Shown: piece after piece, positions 15,146 to 23,317 of the stretch
Numbering within the stretch: the first letter of the stretch is position 1
Layout: each line of letters opens with the position of its first letter
Virus record (IMG/VR): IMGVR_UViG_3300025174_000099
Coordinates: 1 to 25,986 of that record
Source: a virus
DNA: 25,986 nt
Reading direction: 5' to 3' (one strand)
Notes under the pieces: generated by a model
The model's input: the letters and a program-made list of their open reading frames with translations, nothing else
What the model was told of the DNA's origin: nothing
Database searches by the model: none
Position numbers and translations under genes: made by a program

Positions 15146-15873
15146 TAGACTCCCATCATCGGTAAAGTAGAGGCACGTATAAATGTAGCCGCCGCCTCGC
15201 GCAGCCGCATTATGTATGCCGAACCCGTGTGCGCAGCAGCCAGCGTCGAGGCATACACCGGCGCGGCGGTGGCCGTGCCCGCCGTGCAGGCGGCGTACCC
15301 ACCCGACATCGCCATGTCGCCGCCGGCAGTAGTCACCAGGTCAGCCGCAGGTGATTCCGTGAAAGCCGCTATGGTCGCACTGGTCGCGGTGACACCGATC
15401 GCAGACTGAGTAGCCGCGTCGGAGCGGAGCGCGGCGTAAGCCACGAGCATGTCCCCGACAGTAATACCGGGATTACTCCCGGCAGTCACCGAAAATCCCG
15501 TACCGGCGGTATTATCTCCACCTCCCGCTCCGGCTATCTCCCACGATCCTGTCGCATTTTGAAACACGATGATGACGCAGCCGGAAACGTTATTAGTACC
15601 ATTGGTGATCGTCGGGTTTGTCTCGCTACCGGTGTGCTTCTTCCAGAAAACCCTTACCTGCATCGAACCGACATCTACGCCTGCCGCCACCGTGCCGTCA
15701 GTCGCACTCCCATAGGTGTTCCAGGCTTGGTTTATAGTAGGCGCATCGCTGTAGGGCTTGGTGCCGTAGAAACATAGCATCATATCGCCGGTTACGGCAC
15801 CCGCAGGAATGCCCGGCGTGAGATTCGCCGTGCCGCTGGTATAGGTGCCTACTGCTCTGAGCGAGACCGCCAT
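15145..15873 (-). CDS. Gly/Ala/Thr-rich beta-type structural protein
   Basis: 242 aa. Start and stop both overlap neighbours by TAATG. The N-terminal part (AVSLRAVGTYTSG..., GDMMLCFYGTK) and the middle (QVRVFWKKHTGSETNPTIT, CVIIVFQNATG) follow a pattern common in phage and bacterial beta-sandwich proteins of unknown function. The C-terminal half is rich in Ala, Thr and Gly (TATSATIAAFTESPAADLVTT) and ends in YIMRLREAAATF. It resembles adhesion-type or fibre-associated domains, but no family is certain. The higher GC at 15170-15450 compared with neighbouring genes could mark recent acquisition. Confidence 0.6.
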   Translation of the reverse strand: MAVSLRAVGTYTSGTANLTPGIPAGAVTGDMMLCFYGTKPYSDAPTINQAWNTYGSATDGTVAAGVDVGSMQVRVFWKKHTGSETNPTITNGTNNVSGCVIIVFQNATGSWEIAGAGGGDNTAGTGFSVTAGSNPGITVGDMLVAYAALRSDAATQSAIGVTATSATIAAFTESPAADLVTTAGGDMAMSGGYAACTAGTATAAPVYASTLAAAHTGSAYIMRLREAAATFIRASTLPMMGV

Positions 15874-16121
15874 TACTTATGCCATTTCTGTTCGTAGACG
15901 TGCCATTTATAACCATCGGCAATCAAATTCGCATGATGCTCTATGATCTTAGCTAGCATCTGCGGAATATCTTTAATAATCTCCTCTTCGGTCATTTCCG
16001 GTGGATGACTGAACTCCATCGGCTCCACATGATCTGCGTTCAGGAAAAGATATTTTGCCATCCTATATAAAGGCACTCCTTTCTTTTTCAGGAGGGTCGT
16101 TCCAATCAGTTGTAGTTTCAT
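15873..16121 (-). CDS. Small acidic/basic protein of unknown function
   Basis: 82 aa. GAGGA lies seven bases before ATG at 16121, which favours this start over an internal ATG at 16061. The N-terminus MKLQLIGTTLLKKKGVPLY is followed by a central acidic helix (EMTEEEIIKDIPQMLAKIIEHHANLI) and a closing GYKWHVYEQKWHK rich in aromatic residues. No membrane segment or known motif is seen. It sits between two beta-rich genes in the portal-scaffold interval. Confidence 0.6.
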   Translation of the reverse strand: MKLQLIGTTLLKKKGVPLYRMAKYLFLNADHVEPMEFSHPPEMTEEEIIKDIPQMLAKIIEHHANLIADGYKWHVYEQKWHK

Positions 16122-16131
16122 TCGCTATTCC

Positions 16132-17358
16132 TCAAATATTTTTTACAGCAGCCGCGAAAATTCTTACGTCAGTCACCGCCGCCGACAGTTGCGCCGTCCA
16201 GTTGGTATTCACCGACGCTTGCTCTATTGGGTCGTTAGAATCCGTGAACCCCACTGGCTGTCCGGCCGGGACATACCATGAAAATCTTACTGCACCGGCT
16301 GTTGTATCTCGAAAATCCACGCGCACAGCCGTTGCCGATGTATTGCTAATCCAAAGTTTGGTGAGGTCATGGAAAGTCGAAGCTGCCGCCGCAAGTAGTG
16401 TTGTTTCCGTGGTTGAAGTCAGCGTGATGGTATTCGTGACTCTTAAACCGCGCGGGGCATTGGCTCTGACAATCTGACGGCCTTGAAGATCGAAAACAGA
16501 CTTGACGCGGTCAAGTGCGGCAACCGAGGTAAGCGCCGATCTGGCGATGCCACCCATGCTTACCGGATTGCCGGAGTCCGCCGCATCGTGAGCAATGTCT
16601 CCCGCCGAGACTGCCGCCACGGAATCGGACGCCGAGGTTAAATCCCTGACATCGAGATTTGTGGCCGTAACAACTACGGATTCGCCGTCGAGCGTAACGG
16701 CGGTGTCTCCCGACAGGGTGACTCTCGGGAGAACTACATTACCTTCTGTGTAGCTTGGTGCGGCCGCGTTGGCGATTGCTGACAAGACAAGCTGGGCGTC
16801 TGCGCCGGGAGCACTTCCGTTGTTTGTATAGTCTCCGGCAATTACGTTATCGGCTGGAGAAATGCCTACATTGTGTGGCGCGCCTACGACGCGACTGATA
16901 TTTTGGTGCCGGAATACCGTCTGCGCGACAGCGCCGTTTACGTATCTGATTCTTGAATACCGCGCACCGACAATATGGTGTTCATCGAACGGATCGTTTG
17001 CTATTACTGAGTCGGCGTCCAGAATATTCCAATTCACATCATTAACGGATTCCTCGAAATAATGAGTGCCATTCTGATCCGCAAAAATATGATGAGTTAC
17101 AAAAGCACCTTTACTGAACGAATCAAACGAGGCTGTGGTATACGATCCGCTTCCCGCGAGCGGAGTAGTAGTCAGGTCGGAATGAGTAGCGGCGTCGCGG
17201 AAGAAAGCCACGGGAATAGCATTGACCGGCGATGCATCGTTAGCCGCGCCATCCGCGCCAGAAGTCAGCTTTACCCTTGGATAGTGAATACCTCCAATGT
17301 CGTCGGAGGCTACCACCGCGCCGGCGTCCCACAGAGTTTTTGTTAGAGTATCAGTCAT
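16132..17358 (-). CDS. Large beta-rich structural protein of unknown role
   Basis: 408 aa. The start directly abuts the preceding stop (TAA then ATG), with AGGAAAA inside the upstream gene. It opens with a MTDTLTKTLWDAGAVVASDDIGG segment and a Val/Ser/Asp-rich beta region of some 120 residues. A central module with GDIAHDAADSGNPVSMGGIA and LDRVKSVFDLQGRQIV is one I associate with metagenomic phage proteins. The C-terminal 110 residues (LTSTTETTLLAAAASTFHDLTKLWISNTSAT...) look like a separate beta-sandwich. It is probably a virion surface or decoration protein; the exact role is unknown. Confidence 0.6.
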   Translation of the reverse strand: MTDTLTKTLWDAGAVVASDDIGGIHYPRVKLTSGADGAANDASPVNAIPVAFFRDAATHSDLTTTPLAGSGSYTTASFDSFSKGAFVTHHIFADQNGTHYFEESVNDVNWNILDADSVIANDPFDEHHIVGARYSRIRYVNGAVAQTVFRHQNISRVVGAPHNVGISPADNVIAGDYTNNGSAPGADAQLVLSAIANAAAPSYTEGNVVLPRVTLSGDTAVTLDGESVVVTATNLDVRDLTSASDSVAAVSAGDIAHDAADSGNPVSMGGIARSALTSVAALDRVKSVFDLQGRQIVRANAPRGLRVTNTITLTSTTETTLLAAAASTFHDLTKLWISNTSATAVRVDFRDTTAGAVRFSWYVPAGQPVGFTDSNDPIEQASVNTNWTAQLSAAVTDVRIFAAAVKNI

Positions 17359-17820
17359 TTATGTTTTCCTAAAGATACCGGTTGCGGCCCAGGAGAATGT
17401 CAGCGAACCGGAGACTATAGACTTATTCGCTCCCAAATCGCCAACCGCCAATAACGGCGAAGTCGAAGGAGTGCCTGTGTTTTTGAATATCACGAGCCGC
17501 CTTCCGTTCGTAAACCCGGTGGCGTCTTGGGCGATGACGATGTTATCTGCATCGAATACAGCTACCCCGCTGGATAACGTCACGGTTTTCGTGGCAAGGG
17601 CGATTGGTCCGGTATAAGCCGCTCCGGTCGCAACCTGATTGGCCGAGATGTCCCCCCAGTAGACTTGGGCGGATGAATCTCCGGTATCCGGTGAAAATGT
17701 ATCGTTCATCACCGCAACCGAGACTGTATCGGTATCGAGATCAACCGGCGTGGAAGTAAGCCCGGCGTCCCACTGGGCTTTTTTCCATTTATTATAAAAC
17801 GTGATGTCGCCGGCGGCCAT
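17359..17820 (-). CDS. Conserved phage structural protein, beta-rich
   Basis: 153 aa. It starts one base after the portal stop, with no clear ribosome-binding site, so translation may depend on coupling. The pattern is one seen in many phages: MAAGDITFYNKWKKAQWDAG, DLDTDTVSVAVMNDTFSPDTG, YWGDISANQVATGAAYTG, a LATKTVTLSSGVAVFDADN segment and RRLVIFKNTG, with a final FSWAATGIFRKT. These proteins occur near head or tail genes and are assumed structural. No catalytic motif is visible. Confidence 0.7.
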   Translation of the reverse strand: MAAGDITFYNKWKKAQWDAGLTSTPVDLDTDTVSVAVMNDTFSPDTGDSSAQVYWGDISANQVATGAAYTGPIALATKTVTLSSGVAVFDADNIVIAQDATGFTNGRRLVIFKNTGTPSTSPLLAVGDLGANKSIVSGSLTFSWAATGIFRKT

Positions 17821-17821
17821 T

Positions 17822-20092
17822 TCAGTTCAACGTGGACTCGGAAGCCACCGGATTACCGGCCTCGTCATAAATCAGCCGGCGGGGGGCCGTCACGACCTGA
17901 GCTACTCTATCCAGGGCTTCCAGAACTGCTTTTTGGATGGTTTCAGCGGACTGCGTGTTTTCCAGCGATTCTTTTTGAAGATCGTTTATTTCCTTCAGTT
18001 TGGCGTCCAGTTGCGCCTTCAGTAAATTGGCTTCCGCAGCCGCGATTTCTTTTTCGGATTCCAGCGTGGCGGATTTGATTTCGAATTCTTTTTCCGCAAG
18101 TTTCTTTTGCAGCGCGAACAGGGATTTTTCATTTTCGATTGAAGCCATGATCGTATTCAATTTCTCAACCTCTTGCTGGACCCTGGACATCGCGTCTTTT
18201 GCTTTTTGCTCCGCTTCCCGAGACTGTTGTTCTTGCCCCGCGATCATTTGGGACTGTTCTTGAATCTGTTGCATAGCGTTGTTTATTTCCGCCTCTTTTT
18301 GTCCCAGCATTTGAGTCGCCTGCTGAATTTGCCCTTTTTGTTTTTCCAGATTATTCGGTTCTTCGTCTTTCAATTCCGGAGGAAGCATTTTTTTGAATCG
18401 CTCGGAAATCTTCTCCGCGCCCGGCCAATCCTGAGCCTTGAAGATAATATCTCCGAATTGCGACATGAATTCCTTGTTCCCACGAGAAATCTCCATCATG
18501 GCATCGGCGGATTCGAGTCTTCGGGTCGTGTAGGAGGGACCGGCGACTATCGTCACGTCATATTTTCCGACTCCGAGATTATAGATTTTTTGAATCTTTC
18601 CGTTGATGGATTTTTCAGCGGAAGGGACTGGATTCCCGTTTTCGTCCGCGAGACTCGAATCAATCATGGCGTTGCTCAATTCACCGTCCTCGCCGATGAT
18701 GCGGGCGATTTTCTTGGTATCGTAAATCTTCGGAATGATGTCAACGATGTCCTGCCCGGTTCTCCGGAGGGTTCTCGCAAAATTATCCGAAAAATGGAAA
18801 CTTCCGGTATCCCCCTCGCGGTTTCTAGCCTGAATGGCCTTGCCGGAAGTCTCATTCGACGGCGCCCCAAGAGTCGCGTTATAGCGCCCCATCGAAGCCT
18901 GGATATTGTGTTCCGACTGCTCCATAACGGACAGCCATCCGGTACTGACTCCGGGAGGTGCTTCACGCCGTGGCGCGCCGACCAGAACGCCGTCCACGGA
19001 GACGGGCTTATACGGAAGAACCGAGATGTTTCTTCGATTCGCGGACTTCCATAAATCGGCGTTATCCTCCACCTGCCCGACGGCGGCGACATAGGACGCC
19101 CTCGGAGCTAAGGCGACGTTTTCAATGAAGGCCGAAACCGCGTAATTATCTGCCCGTTGCGCGTCCATCGCCGGCCGGATAAGGCCGGAACGCAAGATTT
19201 TGCCTTCGACATCCAGTTCGTTACCGATGACCTCATAGATGGGAATGGAGTCTCCTATCCATTCCCCATCTTCGAGGATTTTCGTGGCGGTCAGCTTTCT
19301 CCAGCGAATTTTTATCTTCTCGCTTTCACGTTCAGCCTTGATGGGGGCTCCGGGAAATTCGTGTTCTTCCCCTATTGACCCGTCTTCCAGAAGAACGATC
19401 TTTATTTTCGTTCGTTCTTTCCAGAAATATTCCGCGTAGATAACCCAGTCACCGCCATACCATTCGGTGAATTCTTTTCCCTCGGTCTCGAATCCCTGAA
19501 GGGCGTCCTTGCCTTTCACGCCGAATTCAACCTCGAAGTCTTTCTTCGGGACTTTGTAAAGAATGAAACCGTATTCCGCGTCAGAGCCGTCCGGCTCCTG
19601 TCTTTCCGGAGACAAATAGGTGGAAAACCTGTTTCTTATTCGCTTGATCTTGATTTCCTGATCAAAGGATTTCGGATCGCTGTACTCCGTCAGGATTCTC
19701 CAAAACCCGAAACCGCCGTCCACCGCGCATTCAAAGGCCGTGTCATAAGCAACATCCGCCCTCGACCTGTCCTGGATGTGTCTCAATATTCCGTCGTAAA
19801 TTCTGGCGACCTCGATGTCCCCGCCATCGTCAACGGGTCTGACCTTGATCTGTGGACGATTTTGCCGTCCGTCGTTGACAACCTGCATGATGTGTTGATT
19901 GAGCTTATCAACGACAAGGCACGGTCTTTTCCCCTCCGGGTCGTTTTCGCGCTCCGCTCTAACCTGTTCATCCCATTGCTTGAGATCGCGGAAATCGAGA
20001 GCCTCCCGCGCCCGCGCGTGATTCTCCCTGTCGGCCTCGACACAACGGCTGTATCGGTCACGAACAAGTTTCAGGAAATCTTCTTCTTCCAT
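17822..20092 (-). CDS. Portal protein, P22 type
   Basis: About 756 aa (P22 gp1 is 725). ATG at 20092 overlaps the terminase stop (TAATG) with GGATGGG just upstream; a TTG at 20104 is the alternative. P22-portal segments are clear: ALDFRDLKQWDEQVRAERE, RPCLVVDKLNQHIMQVVNDGRQNRPQIKVRP, AFECAVDGGFGFWRI, and the later GAPSNETSGKAIQARNREGDTG. The dodecameric ring forms the packaging and exit vertex. The C-terminal part, about residues 590-720, is Gln/Glu/Lys-rich and strongly coiled-coil, matching the barrel that projects into the P22 capsid and responds to DNA pressure. It follows the terminase gene. Confidence 0.95.
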   Translation of the reverse strand: MEEEDFLKLVRDRYSRCVEADRENHARAREALDFRDLKQWDEQVRAERENDPEGKRPCLVVDKLNQHIMQVVNDGRQNRPQIKVRPVDDGGDIEVARIYDGILRHIQDRSRADVAYDTAFECAVDGGFGFWRILTEYSDPKSFDQEIKIKRIRNRFSTYLSPERQEPDGSDAEYGFILYKVPKKDFEVEFGVKGKDALQGFETEGKEFTEWYGGDWVIYAEYFWKERTKIKIVLLEDGSIGEEHEFPGAPIKAERESEKIKIRWRKLTATKILEDGEWIGDSIPIYEVIGNELDVEGKILRSGLIRPAMDAQRADNYAVSAFIENVALAPRASYVAAVGQVEDNADLWKSANRRNISVLPYKPVSVDGVLVGAPRREAPPGVSTGWLSVMEQSEHNIQASMGRYNATLGAPSNETSGKAIQARNREGDTGSFHFSDNFARTLRRTGQDIVDIIPKIYDTKKIARIIGEDGELSNAMIDSSLADENGNPVPSAEKSINGKIQKIYNLGVGKYDVTIVAGPSYTTRRLESADAMMEISRGNKEFMSQFGDIIFKAQDWPGAEKISERFKKMLPPELKDEEPNNLEKQKGQIQQATQMLGQKEAEINNAMQQIQEQSQMIAGQEQQSREAEQKAKDAMSRVQQEVEKLNTIMASIENEKSLFALQKKLAEKEFEIKSATLESEKEIAAAEANLLKAQLDAKLKEINDLQKESLENTQSAETIQKAVLEALDRVAQVVTAPRRLIYDEAGNPVASESTLN

Positions 20093-22110
20093 TATCCCAT
20101 CCAACCGACGTGTTGATTGTTGTAACTGGGAGATTGTCTGCCTGTTTCTTTCTTTTTTTCCATCGGCCAGATCAGGGTCAGGTCGGGTTCGCAGATGCGA
20201 GACAGCGAATCCAGCCCGTCTTCGTGCATCCCCACCGGAAACGCCATGTATTCCTCCTCGATGAAGGATCGCACCAGATCAATCGGAGTGCGCTCCCAAT
20301 TGGTGACATACATGGATTCCGGCAGCCAGATTCTCCCGGCCACGAATAGCGGGATCAGGCGCTTGATGCGATCCGATTTGGATGTCTGGCCGCCGACTTC
20401 CGTGATTCCAAAGCGATAGTTTTCATACTCCATGCGTGAATGAAGATGTTCTATGTCCGCCATCATGCCATATTTTTCATAACGCACCTGTTTCGGTTTG
20501 TATTTTCTGTGGGCCTCGAAAACCCTGTCGCCGCGTTCCTTGAGATTCAATCGGTCCCGGACGATGGGGATACAATAATAATTTTCATCCCGTCCCAGCC
20601 CGACGGCCCAACCCGCCGTGTAATCACTAGATCGTTTCTTTGAATTGGCGGCGTCGAAAAGAAGATACCAATTCAATTCCTCCATCTTGATCGTTTGATA
20701 AGTTCTCAACCATTCCCGCTTGAACCCCTGCAAGGCGTCGGCCTTCGGTCGTAGAAGAACCTGCGCGCTATATACATATGGTCCCATGTCCCGTCTTTTC
20801 CGACGGTGTACATCTTCCGTCCAGAACACCGATTCGCCGTCTTCCGTCCCCCCGATACGTCCGGGATGCTCCCGCACAACGGCGGTTTTTCGTTCCGCAA
20901 TGGTCCCGTAGGCGTCGTTGAAGTGCCAGCGGGTGCCGGCGAATCTTCTTTTTCCGGTAGCCGTTCCAAGCGAATACGACTCCTCCAGGCGAGACATGGT
21001 TTTGGAGATCATCTCCGGAGTGCTGACCGACGCCTGCACCACGATGTCGTCATACAGCAACACCTTGAAATGTTTGGATACCGGCTGTCCGTCGACCAAC
21101 CCCCAGGCCTCGACCGTCGCCTCGTTCGGATTGGATTTCCTCCTGACGATGATTCCATCGTCTTCCGCCCACTTCGGAGATTCCTTCAAATTCTCCCCCC
21201 ACAGAATATCCGGGAAAGCTCCCTGCAAAACCCTATTGGTCTCCAGTTCGCGCATGATCTGTCTGAGAAAAGCCTTGGCTATGGGCCGAGTATGACTGAA
21301 AATCCCGAAAGTGATTTCAGGGTCTTTCAGAATATCTTGAATGGTCAGCCCAAACGTGATTATCGAGCTGTTATGCGTCGGGACCAATTCACGGCCGGCG
21401 ACGTACATCCCACCAACCACTTGGATGCAGCGAGTTGGCACAGAAGGTACTCGCTCGATCTTCTGCACCACACGATCGAGTAAATACGGATCAATGGAAA
21501 GATTCGCCCTGGCAAACTCCAGTGGGGCGCTTGTCCCAACGTCCAGCCTTCCACCGATTGCAATCATATCGGCGGTGCTCGCAATGTATTCCTCGAATTC
21601 AACCAAATCGTTGTTTGCAACGCGGCGCCTGATCTTGCGGCGCAATCTCCACAGGTGCCCCGCCCCGGCCACGATCCTGGCACCGTCGCTGAACGTAATT
21701 TCGTAACATTCCGATGTCGTGTATCTGTCCGAAAGCGCAATGACCGGAACGTCCTTGCCGCTCGGAGCGAAAACCCGGTCACCAATCTTCAATTCGCCGT
21801 GCGTTGTCCAACCGCGATTTGCCGTAAGCATTGGCGTGTAATCAGCTAGGTCCTTATAATGCTCCCGGGACCAAAGATCCAAATAACCATCCGGCCCCTT
21901 CTCAATCTCCCTGACCCGGCTAAAAGCGAAGTCATTCAACATATCCTTCCGGCCACAAACCCGAACCAGCAGATAAAACAAATCCGACAGACACAAGAAC
22001 CTTACCGCTTGCGGTAGTTTATTCGTCTTTCTTCCTTCCTCCTCCACAAGGTCCCAGTAGGAAATCACTTTCCCCATCGAAAGAGAACGCAAGCGAGCCG
22101 TCAATTCCAT
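20092..22110 (-). CDS. Terminase large subunit interrupted by a class 3 mini-intein
   Basis: 672 aa as translated; about 511 aa once the intein (residues 87-247) is removed, a normal size. Extein parts: DLWSREHYK before and SSIITFGLTIQDIL after the intein join to a WxREHYKS-type Walker A loop of the P22-like terminases. Walker B is VLLYDD (350-355). Nuclease-domain acidic residues are likely in LLFDAANS (D486) and HEDGLDSLS (D631/D634). The enzyme drives ATP-dependent DNA packaging and cuts concatemers. AAGG lies five bases before ATG. Because the intein splits the ATP-binding loop, the unspliced protein should be inactive. It is followed by the portal gene with TAATG overlap. Confidence 0.95.
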   Translation of the reverse strand: MELTARLRSLSMGKVISYWDLVEEEGRKTNKLPQAVRFLCLSDLFYLLVRVCGRKDMLNDFAFSRVREIEKGPDGYLDLWSREHYKDLADYTPMLTANRGWTTHGELKIGDRVFAPSGKDVPVIALSDRYTTSECYEITFSDGARIVAGAGHLWRLRRKIRRRVANNDLVEFEEYIASTADMIAIGGRLDVGTSAPLEFARANLSIDPYLLDRVVQKIERVPSVPTRCIQVVGGMYVAGRELVPTHNSSIITFGLTIQDILKDPEITFGIFSHTRPIAKAFLRQIMRELETNRVLQGAFPDILWGENLKESPKWAEDDGIIVRRKSNPNEATVEAWGLVDGQPVSKHFKVLLYDDIVVQASVSTPEMISKTMSRLEESYSLGTATGKRRFAGTRWHFNDAYGTIAERKTAVVREHPGRIGGTEDGESVFWTEDVHRRKRRDMGPYVYSAQVLLRPKADALQGFKREWLRTYQTIKMEELNWYLLFDAANSKKRSSDYTAGWAVGLGRDENYYCIPIVRDRLNLKERGDRVFEAHRKYKPKQVRYEKYGMMADIEHLHSRMEYENYRFGITEVGGQTSKSDRIKRLIPLFVAGRIWLPESMYVTNWERTPIDLVRSFIEEEYMAFPVGMHEDGLDSLSRICEPDLTLIWPMEKKKETGRQSPSYNNQHVGWMG
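21370..21852 (-). mobile_element. Class 3 mini-intein in the terminase Walker A motif
   Basis: 161 codons, residues 87 (Asp) to 247 (Asn) of the terminase ORF. Block A is YTPMLTANRGWTTHGELK-IGDRVF; block B is VAGAGHLW (H152, W154); block F begins RCIQV (C228); block G is PTHN followed by Ser. There is no Cys or Ser at position 1. W in B12, C in F4 and T in G5 form the WCT triplet that defines class 3 inteins, which splice through the block F Cys. No DOD or HNH endonuclease blocks are present between B and F, so this is a mini-intein. The start residue is placed by the block A spacing and by extein continuity. Confidence 0.9.
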
Positions 22111-22120
22111 AAAAGCCTTG

Positions 22121-22318
22121 CTACTGAATCATTTCGCCCACTGTTCTGGGGTCCCCGGGAGGAATTGGAGGAGTCGGGGCTGGTTTCGGAGGGGCTTGCG
22201 TTTTTCTCCACTCTCTCCATTCCGGCTTGGTCATGAGCTTTCCGGCAAACTCGCCCATTGCATGTCTCTCGACGTAATCGAGATACTCAAGATGTTCTTG
22301 TTCTCCAGGTATAGCCAT
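22121..22318 (-). CDS. Small protein between terminase subunits, proline-rich end
   Basis: About 65 aa from ATG at 22318, chosen because GGAGAG lies five bases upstream. The frame stays open to an ATG at 22465, with its own AGGGGTGAA, which would add 49 residues translated from the G-rich repeats (low-complexity PTPPHS-type sequence); that longer form is less likely. The body has a charged helix (EHLEYLDYVERHAMGEFAGKL) and a MTKPEWREWRKTQ segment, then a Pro-rich end (PPKPAPTPPIPPGDP). It ends ten bases before the terminase large subunit start. I do not recognise a family; it may be an accessory packaging protein. Confidence 0.65.
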   Translation of the reverse strand: MAIPGEQEHLEYLDYVERHAMGEFAGKLMTKPEWREWRKTQAPPKPAPTPPIPPGDPRTVGEMIQ

Positions 22319-22367
22319 GAATCTCTCCAATAGTTGATCAAAAAATTTTACGCGCCAAAAAATAGAA

Positions 22368-22422
22368 AGGGAATGTGGGGGTGTAGAGGGAATAGCGGGA
22401 GTGTGAGGATAGCGGGAGTGTG
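22368..22422. repeat. Three imperfect 17-19 bp tandem repeats, G-rich on the plus strand
   Basis: Units at 22368-22386, 22387-22405 and 22406-22422. The second and third share ATAGCGGGAGTGTG exactly, and the first has the related form ATGTGGGGGTGTAG. They lie between the terminase small subunit gene and the next gene. Head-to-tail direct units of this size resemble protein-binding iterons, so a packaging-start (pac) or regulatory site is possible. The clustered G runs could also form a quadruplex. Confidence 0.75.
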
Positions 22423-22450
22423 GGGGTGTGGGGACCCCTAAACACACCCC
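22423..22450. promoter_or_regulatory. Inverted repeat next to the iteron-like repeats
   Basis: Perfect eight-base arms GGGGTGTG (22423-22430) and CACACCCC (22443-22450) flank a 12-base loop that holds the second half of GGGGACCCC. No T run follows on either strand, so it is not an intrinsic terminator. It could be an RNA hairpin in the leader of the small gene or part of a protein-binding site. Confidence 0.6.
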
Positions 22451-22555
22451 TACGCTTTCTGCCATTTCACCCCTACCCCGCCCCCGCCAGCTACTGACCT
22501 AGCCTAGCTATGTGGATCGGAGGGGGCCTTGCGCTTGCTGGCCATGCGCTCGCGG

Positions 22556-23050
22556 TTACGTACCCTGTACCTGCACGGCATGTACGTCAGCGCTGGCGAT
22601 TATCTCGCTGTCGTCGGCGATTATCCCACCCTCGATGATTGCAAGCAGCTCGGCAGCACGAGCTGTCATCACCTGATCAAGTGCAATCGGGACTACGGCG
22701 ATCATCTGTTTTACGCCCCATCGGTGCGGGAATTCGCGCTCTGCGCGCCATTCCAGGCGGCGGAGTTTGACCTCTTCCATGCGGGCAATGTTAAGGTCCG
22801 GCGCGGAGTGCACTTTCTCCAACCCATCATCCAGTCGGATCTCCATGCCTATCTCGCGGCATAATTGATATTCAGGGTGGCCGCTAATCTTGTAATGCAA
22901 CGCGGGGCGTGAAACGTCCAGCTCACGCGCAATATTAGCGGGGTAATCACCATTGGCAATGCGGTCTAGGAGGCGCTCGGGGTCTATTCCTGCGAGTTTT
23001 CCGGGAGTGGACCGGCCAGGAATATATTTCCTCAATGCCTGCGCGCTCAT
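22556..23050 (-). CDS. Terminase small subunit
   Basis: 164 aa. ATG at 23050 has GAGGGAA upstream with long spacing. The N-terminal part carries a helix-turn-helix-like region (LLDRIANGDYPANIARELDVSRPALHYKI, about residues 27-56). The middle has NIARMEEVKLRRLEWRAEREFPHRWG, the pattern of paired helices found in P22-like small terminases before the closing aromatic-Gly. The C-terminus is long and Ala/Ile-rich. The small subunit recognises the packaging site and controls the large subunit. It is the first gene of the late operon and lies upstream of the terminase large subunit, in the normal order. The specific family is inferred from HTH plus position. Confidence 0.82.
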   Translation of the reverse strand: MSAQALRKYIPGRSTPGKLAGIDPERLLDRIANGDYPANIARELDVSRPALHYKISGHPEYQLCREIGMEIRLDDGLEKVHSAPDLNIARMEEVKLRRLEWRAEREFPHRWGVKQMIAVVPIALDQVMTARAAELLAIIEGGIIADDSEIIASADVHAVQVQGT

Positions 23051-23087
23051 GATATTAACATTCCCTCATATACCGTTTATCGGTTGG

Positions 23088-23093
23088 ATTATA
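23088..23093 (-). promoter_or_regulatory. Candidate -10 box of the late operon
   Basis: On the minus strand a perfect TATAAT lies 38 bases before the terminase small subunit start. No -35 box is seen at 16-18 bases upstream, where the sequence is GC-rich. A promoter helped by an activator, or readthrough from the Q-proximal promoter, would fit. Confidence 0.4.
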
Positions 23094-23242
23094 CCGCCTG
23101 CCTTGCCGGCTGGGGCGTTATCTCTGCCATACCCGCTAGCGTTGCCTGTCCCTGCCATTTTACAGACGCTGTAGGGCTTTACAAGCGGTCGGTTTGGACT
23201 GACGGATGGCTACGATGGGCTGACGAGCGGTTGATGCGAAGC

Positions 23243-23271
23243 TTGAACAGTAAAACGGCTTACACTACCCT
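23243..23271 (+). promoter_or_regulatory. Candidate promoter of the plus-strand accessory genes
   Basis: TTGAAC (23243-23248), 17-base spacer, TACCCT (23266-23271). The -35 box is good and the -10 poor. The start site would lie about 40 bases before the ATG at 23318. A small GC hairpin (CCGGG/CCCGG, 23281-23295) would fall in the leader. Confidence 0.3.
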
Positions 23272-23317
23272 ATGTAGATGCCGGGCGGATCCCGGTAAAC
23301 CTTGGAGGGTTAGGAAA

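Noticed and set aside
18173-19054. Plus-strand open frame of 293 codons opposite the portal gene
   Set aside because: Shadow of the portal coding region; Leu/Phe/Arg-rich composition and no ribosome-binding site.
20806-21483. Plus-strand open frame of 225 codons opposite the terminase
   Set aside because: Antisense to a clearly real gene, with no recognisable protein features.
22319-22465. Extension of the small gene by 49 residues from ATG at 22465
   Set aside because: It would translate the G-rich direct repeats into low-complexity sequence, and a better ribosome-binding site precedes 22318. Kept as an alternative only.
22529-22864. Plus-strand open frame opposite the small terminase gene
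   Set aside because: The minus frame has the HTH, the operon position and a ribosome-binding site; the plus frame has none.
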